DNA from: Abiotrophia sp. HMSC24B09
Lineage (GTDB): Bacteria; Bacillota; Bacilli; Lactobacillales; Aerococcaceae
Assembly (NCBI RefSeq): GCF_001815865.1
Contig: NZ_KV822203.1
Coordinates: 14,456-27,770, forward strand
Direction of reading: 5' to 3'
DNA: 13,315 nucleotides
The first letter of the stretch is position 1; each line of letters starts with the position of its first letter. Below are positions 7,208 through 12,091 of the stretch, in pieces. The position numbers and the translations under genes were made by a program. The notes under the pieces are model-generated. The model saw nothing but the letters and a program-made list of their open reading frames with translations. It was not told where the DNA came from and ran no database searches.

Positions 7208-7478
7208 CTTTAAAGCCTTATCTCACCCAGTTAGGAGAGAGATTTTAAATTTACTCAAAACAGGTAGATTATCTGCAGGAGAAATTGCCAGTAATTTCGA
7301 GTTGACGGGTGCAACGATTTCACATCATCTTACGATTTTGAAAGCAGCTGATTTGATTCATGAAATGAAAGAGAAAAACTTTATTTACTATGAGTTAAAT
7401 ACATCGGTTTTAGAGGATATAATGGTTTGGTTAGCAGATCTGAAAGGAAATCATTTTGATGAAGATAAAAATCAATAA
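7191..7478 (+). CDS. ArsR-family autorepressor, SdpR-like
   Basis: A 95-residue winged-helix protein. FKALSHPVRREILNLLKTGRLSAGEIASNFELTGATISHHLTILKAADLI covers the HTH (recognition helix about 38-51) and KEKNFIYYELNTSVLEDIMVW forms the wing and dimer helix, a pattern very close to B. subtilis SdpR. No metal-binding ELCVCDL motif is present, so a metal sensor is unlikely. AAGGAAG sits five bases upstream of the ATG, and the gene overlaps the end of the protease gene by 17 bp and contains the start of the SdpI-like gene, so all three are co-translated. In B. subtilis, SdpR represses its own operon and is captured at the membrane by SdpI when the toxin is present. The twin palindromes around the promoter are its probable binding sites. 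Confidence 0.9.
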   Translation: MSFANSFKALSHPVRREILNLLKTGRLSAGEIASNFELTGATISHHLTILKAADLIHEMKEKNFIYYELNTSVLEDIMVWLADLKGNHFDEDKNQ

Positions 7479-8100
7479 GAAATTGGTATTATTTACGAGC
7501 ATTCTCATCCTACTACCTTCCCTTGTAGGTTGTGTTTTCTGGTATCAATTACCAGAGGAGATGCCCACTCATTTTAATCTACTGGGTCAAGCAGATGGCT
7601 ACAATCATAAAATGTTTGCTATCTTTGGATTACCGACTCTCATGCTTTTGATGCATTGGTTGCTTCTATTTATAATGATTAAGGATCCTAAATCTAGCAA
7701 TATCAGTTCAAAAATACAACTTTTGATTTACTGGATTATTCCTTTTGTATCTTGTCTATCAATGATTTCTATCTTCGGAGAATCTTTGGGTTATTCCATG
7801 ATGAGTGGGCTACTAGCTCAGATTTTTATGGGAGTCGTGATGATTGTAATTGGAAATTATCTACCAAAAACACACCGAAATTATATAATCGGTATTCGAC
7901 TACCGTGGACCTTGGAGAATGATCAAAACTGGAGAAAAACGCATCGCCTAGCTGGAAAAATTTGGGTATTAGGAGGATTGTTATTGTTTCTAAATTCCTT
8001 TGTGCAACTATATGTTTACTGGGTATTCTTCTTGACACTTTTCTTTGTAGTGATAATTCCTAGTGTCTATTCTTATCAATTATCAAAATTAGAATCTTGA
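7459..8100 (+). CDS. SdpI-family membrane immunity/sensor protein
   Basis: A 213-residue protein with about six membrane helices. The N-terminal part has the DUF1648 signature (LPEEMPTHFNLLGQADGY) and the C-terminal part the SdpI signature (NYLPKTHRNYIIGIRLPWTL, then NWRKTHRLAGKIW). B. subtilis SdpI gives immunity to the SdpC toxin and acts as the signalling receptor that sequesters SdpR. ATG 7459 is preferred with GAAAGGAAA about eight bases upstream; a TTG three bases earlier is also in frame. It overlaps the repressor gene by 20 bp. No SdpA, SdpB or SdpC homologue is in the window, so it may guard against toxins from other cells. The operon has no obvious strong terminator. Confidence 0.9.
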   Translation: MKIKINKKLVLFTSILILLPSLVGCVFWYQLPEEMPTHFNLLGQADGYNHKMFAIFGLPTLMLLMHWLLLFIMIKDPKSSNISSKIQLLIYWIIPFVSCLSMISIFGESLGYSMMSGLLAQIFMGVVMIVIGNYLPKTHRNYIIGIRLPWTLENDQNWRKTHRLAGKIWVLGGLLLFLNSFVQLYVYWVFFLTLFFVVIIPSVYSYQLSKLES

Positions 8101-8226
8101 AACAGGTATTTGAGTCATTAGTTAGAGATGTCGGTCTGATATGCGTAATTCCCCAGCGTATGGTCTGAAAAATCAAGTTCATTCCTTTATAAAAAAGAAT
8201 GATTTACAAAAAGAAAAAATGAATGA
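8101..8226. other. Non-coding junction between SdpI operon and gene fragment
   Basis: AT-rich sequence without a credible gene. It contains two copies of GGTCTGA (8131 and 8162) and an imperfect hairpin (CATTC near 8180 against GAATG near 8198) without a T-run, so a terminator for the SdpI operon is not convincing. Confidence 0.4.
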
Positions 8227-8475
8227 AATGTTACTCATATAAACCTCTTTATCGCAGAGTGCGACAATGGTACTTTGCTCACCTATTTCTACATTGACGG
8301 AATAGAAGTTGATAGCAAACAGGTTGGTTTGGGTATGGATGGTTCTCTCTATGTTCCAGATACAAAAACAAATGTTGGCAAGCATAAAGTACACGCCGTC
8401 CAATATAAGGATAACGATAAAGCAAAAGGCCTAGTCTTTAATAGAGTCCATGAATTTGAGATTAAAGAAAAATAA
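8227..8475 (+). pseudogene. 5'-truncated gene fragment, unknown extracytoplasmic-type protein
   Basis: The frame is open from a stop at 8224 to TAA at 8473-8475 but has no credible start: a TTG at 8275 lacks a ribosome binding site and cuts into what looks like folded sequence. The encoded C-terminal piece (FYIDGIEVDSKQVGLGMDG, then SLYVPDTKTNVGKHKV and FEIKEK) is rich in beta-strand patterns and charged residues and looks like the last domain of a secreted or lipoprotein-type protein. It is followed at once by a proper terminator, as expected for the true 3' end of a gene. I interpret it as the tail of a gene whose 5' part was lost when the upstream block was inserted or deleted. Family not recognised. 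Confidence 0.6.
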
Positions 8476-8515
8476 AGAAACGCCACTAGACTTTGTTGGC
8501 TAGCGGCGTTTCTTT
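8474..8515. terminator. Bidirectional terminator after the gene fragment
   Basis: A 16-bp stem (AAAGAAACGCCACTAG, 8474-8489, with 8500-8515; one mismatch) and a 10-base loop. A-rich left and T-rich right arms allow termination in both directions. The left arm contains the stop codon region of the fragment. Confidence 0.85.
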
Positions 8516-8533
8516 CATTCTTATACTGTGTAA

Positions 8534-8544
8534 TTTTTGTGCAC
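8534..8544. repeat. Candidate left attachment site (attL core)
   Basis: TTTTTGTGCAC at 8534-8544 recurs exactly at 13245-13255, just beyond the integrase terminator. The two copies bracket all phage-like genes, as expected for the core duplication made by a tyrosine integrase. Part of the match is a T-run, which weakens it. Confidence 0.4.
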
Positions 8545-8576
8545 ACCAAGTGACACATGCAATATCACTTGCAGAC

Positions 8577-8602
8577 AAAAAGCCCGTCTTAACGGGCTTT
8601 TT
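8577..8602 (-). terminator. Terminator of the leftmost HTH gene
   Basis: Perfect 10-bp stem AAAAAGCCCG (8577-8586) with CGGGCTTTTT (8593-8602) and a 6-base loop, 28 bases beyond the stop of the minus-strand HTH gene. The symmetric A/T arms also permit termination on the plus strand, shielding the element from outside transcription. Confidence 0.85.
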
Positions 8603-8630
8603 GAATAGGTAAAATCAGGCAAAACCTGCC

Positions 8631-8843
8631 TTAACATCCCTCTCTGAAATAGTTGATATCCACGTTAAAAGCGTCAGATAATTTGCATATTAGTTCAAAA
8701 CTAGGTTTCTTTACTTTGCCATTCCGTATTGCTGGCAACAATGAAGTGCTAATATTTGCTCTTCTTGCCACTTCTGCCTTGGTTAGCTCAGTTTTATCCA
8801 ATAACTCGCTTATTTTATTCCACAACATATTGTGTTTACACAT
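8631..8843 (-). CDS. Small Cro/C1-type HTH regulator
   Basis: A 70-residue DNA-binding protein: ISELLDKTELTKAEVARRANISTSLLPAIRNGK is a XRE-type helix-turn-helix, followed by the usual helix FELICKLSDAFNVDINYF. The HTH fills the whole protein, so it resembles phage Cro or a plasmid-type minimal regulator without an effector domain. ATG 8843 has AAGGA about ten bases upstream; an in-frame GTG at 8864 and an ATG at 8828 are alternatives. It is divergent from the gene at 8985 across a 141-bp gap holding GTTGT/ACAAC inverted repeats (8865-8895), which may be its operators. It ends close to a strong terminator and is the outermost gene at the left edge of the element. Confidence 0.8.
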   Translation of the reverse strand: MCKHNMLWNKISELLDKTELTKAEVARRANISTSLLPAIRNGKVKKPSFELICKLSDAFNVDINYFREGC

Positions 8844-8864
8844 ATTTTTCAGTTCCTTACGCAC

Positions 8865-8984
8865 AACATGTAGGGTTGTAACGTTGACTCACAACTAAAT
8901 ATGTTATACACTTAATATGTCTTCATCATCTTTACCTTCTACTTCGATGTTTAGACACACTCTTAAAAGAAACGAGGTGATATT
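8865..8984. promoter_or_regulatory. Divergent regulatory region between HTH gene and 8985 gene
   Basis: ACAAC (8865-8869), GTTGT (8875-8879) and ACAAC (8891-8895) form overlapping inverted repeats next to the HTH gene start. For the rightward gene TTGACT (8884-8889) and TACACT (8907-8912) with a 17-base spacer form a moderate promoter; the -35 lies inside the repeats. No strong leftward promoter is evident. Confidence 0.4.
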
Positions 8985-9296
8985 ATGTTTGAGATTACTG
9001 GCTTAGAAGAGCTTGGAAAGCAACTTTCTCAGTTAGAACAGAATGCTAAGCGTCTTGATGGCGAGCACACGGTTTCTTTCGATGACCTGTTCACACCATC
9101 ATTTATGATTAATTACACGAGTTTTGACTCTATTGACGAATTCGTCGAATCTAGCGGTTTCGATTTCCAAAACCAGGAAGAAATTGACGAAAGCTCATTA
9201 GATGAATTTGTTCGAGAAAATACGTCCTTTGATGATTGGCATTCAATGCAAGAGAAAGCTGCTGAACTCTGGGCTCTTAAACGACTCGGACTCTAG
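8985..9296 (+). CDS. Small acidic mobile-element protein, unknown function
   Basis: A 103-residue acidic protein, starting at ATG 8985 with GAGGTGA four bases upstream. The N-terminus (ITGLEELGKQLSQLEQNAKRL) predicts an amphipathic helix or short coiled coil. The middle has FMINYTSFDSIDEFVESSGF and a related second block, FVRENTSFDDWHSMQEKAAELW, so the protein may contain two similar half-motifs (TSFD-x-x-[DE]). I recall similar small proteins in Firmicutes prophages and integrative elements but cannot assign a function. No catalytic motif, signal peptide or membrane segment is seen. Its 3' end overlaps by 20 bp with a convergent small gene. Confidence 0.72.
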   Translation: MFEITGLEELGKQLSQLEQNAKRLDGEHTVSFDDLFTPSFMINYTSFDSIDEFVESSGFDFQNQEEIDESSLDEFVRENTSFDDWHSMQEKAAELWALKRLGL

Positions 9297-9417
9297 GCTT
9301 AAATGATTGAATTTTTTCAATCGTCTCTGTTAACTGTTCGCATTGCTCTTTTGCAGTGTCGAGCAGTTTTTTTAGATCGTCGATATTTTCAATTTTGATT
9401 GTCGTTTCTTTTTCCAT
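9277..9417 (-). CDS. Small coiled-coil-type protein (46 aa)
   Basis: The ATG at 9417 has AGAGGTGAG five bases upstream, much better than any start further up. The product is 46 residues: a charged N-terminus (MEKETTIKIENIDDLKKLLD) and a heptad-like helix (AKEQCEQLTETIEKIQSF). It is convergent with and overlaps the end of the 8985 gene. Upstream lie two copies of TTCTTGCTGA 21 bp apart. Function unknown; small size, helical character and position in the leftward arm would suit an anti-repressor, excisionase-like accessory or partner protein, but no family match is claimed. Confidence 0.65.
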   Translation of the reverse strand: MEKETTIKIENIDDLKKLLDTAKEQCEQLTETIEKIQSFKPRVRVV

Positions 9418-9437
9418 GTTCTCACCTCTCTTGTAAA

Positions 9438-9468
9438 TTCTTGCTGAATGTTTTAGGTTTCTTGCTGA
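9438..9468. repeat. Two direct repeats 21 bp apart
   Basis: TTCTTGCTGA occurs at 9438-9447 and 9459-9468. A 21-bp period is two helical turns, so both copies lie on the same DNA face, typical for cooperative protein binding. They lie just upstream of the ribosome binding site of the 9417 gene. Confidence 0.5.
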
Positions 9469-9490
9469 TTTTGTTTCCACTTCTTCTCCT

Positions 9491-9540
9491 AACCTCAAGC
9501 ATTAGGTATGATGAATCTAGCTGCCTGCGTGCTTGAGGTT
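9491..9540. promoter_or_regulatory. 11-bp inverted repeat ahead of the 9559 gene
   Basis: AACCTCAAGCA (9491-9501) and its exact complement TGCTTGAGGTT (9530-9540) are separated by 28 bases. A -10-like TATGAT (9507-9512) lies in the loop. If transcribed from further upstream, the hairpin could extend by pairing TCTCCT (9485-9490) with the Shine-Dalgarno GAGGAGG of the 9559 gene and so hide it. It could equally be a DNA-level operator. Confidence 0.5.
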
Positions 9541-9558
9541 GTTGAGGAGGTGAAAAAA

Positions 9559-9747
9559 ATGGGCCAAGAGAATAAGTCTTTTCCGTCTAATAAGTTAGAA
9601 GCTTTGGCGTTGCTTTATGTTGAAAAATCAGAGGACGTAAGCACACTTTCTCCTAAGACTTTATTAAAGCGGTACAATAGTGCCTACGATGAACTTCGCA
9701 GAGCTGATGCTGAAAAGAAACCAAATCCAATGGGGTACTTTCAGTAG
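9559..9747 (+). CDS. Small protein of unknown function (62 aa)
   Basis: ATG 9559 has GAGGAGGTG five bases upstream; the frame extends up to 9508 but with no ribosome binding site there. The 62-residue product reads MGQENKSFPSNKLEALALLYVEKSEDVSTLSPKTLLKRYNSAYDELRRADAEKK-PNPMGYFQ in short pieces: a helical core with basic patches (LLKRYNSAYDELRRA). This could be a small DNA- or protein-binding domain. No family is assigned. Its stop overlaps the convergent gene at 9741 by 7 bp, repeating the arrangement seen for the 8985/9277 pair. Confidence 0.6.
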   Translation: MGQENKSFPSNKLEALALLYVEKSEDVSTLSPKTLLKRYNSAYDELRRADAEKKPNPMGYFQ

Positions 9748-9899
9748 AAAATTAGCGTTTTAGCGGTACTAATCAAATTTGCCATTGAGTTTGTTAGATT
9801 CGCTAACTTATCAGGGTCTGATGTTTCCTTGGACACATTTTTGAGTAATTCGAGTTGCTCCTTGATGGTGTCCAGGGCTTTTTGCGTTTCCTTAGTCAT
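9741..9899 (-). CDS. Small helical protein (52 aa) in leftward early position
   Basis: This 52-residue gene starts at ATG 9899 with a near-perfect GGAGGAGGTGAG five bases upstream and stops at 9741. The product begins MTKETQKALDTIKEQLELLK and continues NVSKETSDPDKLANLTNSMA with a final hydrophobic helix: mostly helical, with a possible leucine-zipper-like first half. It is the first gene downstream of the strong leftward promoter at 10094-10122. In ICEBs1-type modules this position, opposite the repressor, holds xis or an early gene; the product has no recognisable excisionase HTH. Function unknown. Confidence 0.65.
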   Translation of the reverse strand: MTKETQKALDTIKEQLELLKNVSKETSDPDKLANLTNSMANLISTAKTLIFY

Positions 9900-9939
9900 G
9901 CTCTCACCTCCTCCCTATAGAAAATATTCCGAGTTTAGG

Positions 9940-9966
9940 TTCCGTTCTTGTTGACATCGAACGGAA
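9940..9966. promoter_or_regulatory. Operator-like inverted repeat around rightward -35
   Basis: TTCCGTTC (9940-9947) and GAACGGAA (9959-9966) are perfectly complementary with an 11-base spacer that contains the TTGACA of the rightward promoter. A half-site of the same type, AAACGGAA (10128-10135), lies at the equivalent position of the leftward promoter. Likely binding sites of the element's own repressor. Confidence 0.65.
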
Positions 9967-9979
9967 TTTATTCTATTAT
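9951..9979 (+). promoter_or_regulatory. Rightward promoter for repressor-immA module
   Basis: TTGACA (9951-9956), 17-base spacer, TATTAT (9974-9979). Expected start near 9986, giving a ~190-base leader ahead of the repressor gene that runs across the oppositely oriented leftward promoter. Confidence 0.8.
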
Positions 9980-9980
9980 G

Positions 9981-10087
9981 TAAGCATAAGAAATAAGCAT
10001 ACACTTTAAGACGTGCATTATCGTTGTCTTGGCGGACTTTATTTAGATAGATAGGCGTCAAATGTTTGCTTAACGATTTTAGCTTAC
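9981..10087. repeat. Mirrored TAAGC elements between the two promoters
   Basis: GTAAGC (9980-9985) and TAAGC (9994-9998) follow the rightward -10; GCTTAC (10082-10087) and GCTTA (10068-10072) follow the leftward -10 on the opposite strand. Spacing within the pairs is 13 and 14 bp. TAAGCATA is an exact direct repeat at 9981 and 9994. The symmetry suggests sites for a second regulator or repeated contacts of the same one. Confidence 0.55.
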
Positions 10088-10093
10088 AAAGTA

Positions 10094-10122
10094 ATTATAA
10101 AGGATTATTTTCCTTGTGTCAA
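10094..10122 (-). promoter_or_regulatory. Consensus leftward promoter facing the rightward one
   Basis: On the minus strand, perfect TTGACA (10117-10122), 17-base spacer and perfect TATAAT (10094-10099). Expected start near 10087, reading toward the small gene at 9899. Transcripts from this and the rightward promoter would overlap by about 100 bases. Confidence 0.85.
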
Positions 10123-10177
10123 CACTTAAACGGAAATTTTTCTCTTTATTTTGGTAAGCTCTTAGGAGTTGATAAAA

Positions 10178-10588
10178 ATGTCTTTAGTAGAACGAATAAA
10201 AAGCCTTGCTGATAGCAAAAAGATGACCTTGGCAGAATTGGAACGAATACTTGGTCTGGCTAACAGTTCTATTAGAAAATGGGATGCGTCGTCCCCATCT
10301 AGCGAACGTTTGCAAAAGGTTGCTGACTACTTTCAAGTCAGTACTGACTATCTTCTTGGACGTTCAGAACAACCTTATTATACCCTTACCGAAAAAGAGA
10401 AGTTAGACATTGGCCAGGAGGTAGATCGCCTGCTAGATGGTATGGCTACCGATGCAGAGGTCAACTTTTACGGTGAGCCAATGACTGAAGAAGGTAAGGC
10501 TGCGCTTAAGGCAGCTATCCAAATGGCCATGGAGCTTAACAAGCAAAAGGCCAAGCAACACTTCACGCCTAAAAAATACAGAAACTGA
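10178..10588 (+). CDS. Phage/ICE repressor, Cro/C1 HTH (ImmR-like)
   Basis: A 136-residue protein. ATG 10178 has AGGAG nine bases upstream; a TTG at 10169 touches the Shine-Dalgarno and is unlikely. Residues 5-60 are a typical XRE HTH: IKSLADSKKMTLAELERILGL, recognition helix around SSIRKWD, then RLQKVADYFQVSTDYLLG. The rest (to 136) is a helical, charged tail (ALKAAIQMAMELNKQKAK), not a LexA/cI autocleavage domain: no Ala-Gly cleavage site or Ser/Lys dyad is seen. This fits ImmR-type repressors, which are removed by a partner metallopeptidase, here encoded 14 bp downstream. Likely binds the CGGAA-type repeats at the face-to-face promoters and keeps the leftward arm off. Confidence 0.88.
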   Translation: MSLVERIKSLADSKKMTLAELERILGLANSSIRKWDASSPSSERLQKVADYFQVSTDYLLGRSEQPYYTLTEKEKLDIGQEVDRLLDGMATDAEVNFYGEPMTEEGKAALKAAIQMAMELNKQKAKQHFTPKKYRN

Positions 10589-10602
10589 TTTGAGGTGACG
10601 CC

Positions 10603-11022
10603 ATGACAATCGGTGATGAGGTCGACAAGCTATATCGTGCGCATGCAACGTACGATGCGCGTCGCATTGCCAAGGATAAGAAGATTGACATACTGGTCAT
10701 GCCGTTGGACTCTGATACCTGCGGTCTGACGGTCAGAAACAGTCGTTTTAATACTATCATCCTCAATGAGCTGATTGAGGAGAATTTACAAGAGTACACG
10801 CTCTGCCATGAGTTGGGCCACTGCGTCTTGCATAAGCAGGCTAGCACTCCATTCATGCGATCGGTCTCTGTATCGTCATCCATCATGCGCATGGAGGCGG
10901 AGGCGCATCGCTTTGCCTTTGAGCTGCTCAATAGGCAGTATGCAGAGTTGTCGCTCATGTCTCAAGAGGCAATCGCCGAATATTTCGGCTTGCCACATCA
11001 CTTTGTGAGATTCATAAAATAA
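10603..11022 (+). CDS. ImmA/IrrE-family metallopeptidase
   Basis: A 139-residue zinc peptidase domain protein starting at ATG 10603 with GAGGTGAC upstream. The HExxH zinc motif is present as CHELGHCVLH (His69, Glu70, His73) and the third-ligand segment follows as MEAEAHRFAFELL (Glu98 or Glu100). It has the length of the compact phage/ICE form and lacks the extra domains of the long IrrE proteins. In ICEBs1 and related phages, ImmA cleaves the cognate repressor ImmR upon SOS or quorum signals, inducing the element. The gene lies 14 bp after the repressor gene and shares its promoter, so the same pairing is very likely here. All metal ligands are present, so it is probably active. Confidence 0.92.
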   Translation: MTIGDEVDKLYRAHATYDARRIAKDKKIDILVMPLDSDTCGLTVRNSRFNTIILNELIEENLQEYTLCHELGHCVLHKQASTPFMRSVSVSSSIMRMEAEAHRFAFELLNRQYAELSLMSQEAIAEYFGLPHHFVRFIK

Positions 11023-11052
11023 AAACGCCATCGTGGGCGAAGGAGCAAAAAC

Positions 11053-11904
11053 ATGTCTAATCAGCCTCATTTAAATGAAAATAATCTGCTAGACAAGATA
11101 TCGAGGGCATATGAAATTTTCAAAAATCAAAATCACAAGCAATACCTCAACTTGCTCAAATGGATTTCTAGATTGGTTAATCATGCTATAGCTGAATCAA
11201 GGTATAAAGGAAAGGCAGTAAAATACTGGGCATTCCCAAGAGGTAGCGTAGTGAAGGTAGATTTTGGATATAACGTCGGGTATGAAATTGGCGGCGTCCA
11301 TTATGCCATAGTTCTAACCTCAAAAGATTCTACTAAATCCGGTCTTTTAACAGTTGTACCACTTGTGTCTAAAAAGCAAGGCAAGAGAATTCAACCACAA
11401 GAGATAGATTTAGGGACTGAATTTTATGATACGATTGAGCACAAAGTTGAAGCTACGCTTAGGAGTATTAACATATACGGTCTACATAGATCCAATATTG
11501 AGACAGAGCTGGAAAGGTTTAAGGCTACACACCAGGACAAAGAGTTCGTGTTCGATGAAGAGTCCACAAGAATGTATCCTACCCTTTCCACGATGTTGGT
11601 CCCCGATATATCCTACCCCTTCAAAGCAACTCATAAATACTTGTCGAAACGATACGAGGAGCAAGGAGACTTTTACAAATATTCTGTCAATTCATATATC
11701 GCCCTTCAAGAAGAAATCCAATTCATGAAAAGCGGGACAGTTGCTAAAATAGACCAAATTACCACCATATGTAAAACCAGAATTATAAATCCAACTAAAA
11801 AAATTCATGCCTTAAATAAAATTAAGCTATCTGATGCAACGTTAGATGTAATTACCAAAAAAGTGAATGAGTTATTTCTGTTTGACAAAGGTACTAGAGT
11901 CTGA
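11053..11904 (+). CDS. PemK/MazF-family toxin-like protein with large insertion
   Basis: A 283-residue protein; ATG 11053 has GAAGGAG eight bases upstream. Residues 62-108 match the first half of a MazF/PemK barrel (PRGSVVKVDFGYNVGYEIGG, HYAIVLTS, LLTVVPLVSKK), with Arg63 where the family's active-site Arg lies. The second half appears at ~225-250 (SGTVAKIDQITTICKTRIINP, like the MazF DQIRTxDKxRL segment). About 105 residues lie between the halves, and the first ~55 residues form an added helical region. MazF proteins normally are ~110-120 residues. No antitoxin-like small gene precedes it; the 30-bp gap to immA holds only the ribosome binding site. The gene sits between the lysogeny genes and int, the usual place of accessory defence or lysogenic-conversion genes. 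RNase activity is inferred from the family only. Base composition is more AT-rich than its neighbours. Confidence 0.78.
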   Translation: MSNQPHLNENNLLDKISRAYEIFKNQNHKQYLNLLKWISRLVNHAIAESRYKGKAVKYWAFPRGSVVKVDFGYNVGYEIGGVHYAIVLTSKDSTKSGLLTVVPLVSKKQGKRIQPQEIDLGTEFYDTIEHKVEATLRSINIYGLHRSNIETELERFKATHQDKEFVFDEESTRMYPTLSTMLVPDISYPFKATHKYLSKRYEEQGDFYKYSVNSYIALQEEIQFMKSGTVAKIDQITTICKTRIINPTKKIHALNKIKLSDATLDVITKKVNELFLFDKGTRV

Positions 11905-11959
11905 TATTATATGTGTAGAGTCTATAGGACTATTAAAACATATATTGCCTTTAGGGCTA

Positions 11960-11990
11960 GGACGAGTGCTTTGCATTCGTCCATTTTTTT
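11960..11990 (+). terminator. Terminator after the MazF-like gene
   Basis: 10-bp stem GGACGAGTGC (11960-11969) with GCATTCGTCC (11973-11982), one G-T pair, 3-base loop, then seven T residues (11984-11990). It separates the repressor-immA-toxin unit from the integrase. Confidence 0.88.
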
Positions 11991-12024
11991 ATATCTGAAA
12001 TGCCAAATCTAAGTCTATTTAGAA

Positions 12025-12046
12025 CCGCCAGTCAGACGGCTGGCGG
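12025..12046. other. GC-rich hairpin ahead of the integrase
   Basis: CCGCCAG (12025-12031) pairs perfectly with CTGGCGG (12040-12046) around an 8-base loop; no T-run follows. It lies 46 bases before the integrase start and may be an operator or an RNA element limiting integrase expression. Confidence 0.5.
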
Positions 12047-12091
12047 ATGTATCGGGCCAAAAATAGAACATTTGTTTTAGGAGGTGTATTG

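Noticed and set aside
8179..8558. Minus-strand frames opposite the gene fragment
   Set aside because: No ribosome binding sites; they cross the bidirectional terminator and are antisense to a more protein-like plus-strand frame.
8500..8640. tRNA gene as the integration target at the left end
   Set aside because: The sequence shows two terminators and a short direct repeat but no tRNA-like T-loop or acceptor stem pattern.
10433..11070. Minus-strand frames opposite the repressor and ImmA genes
   Set aside because: Shadows of genes with clear HTH and HExxH motifs.
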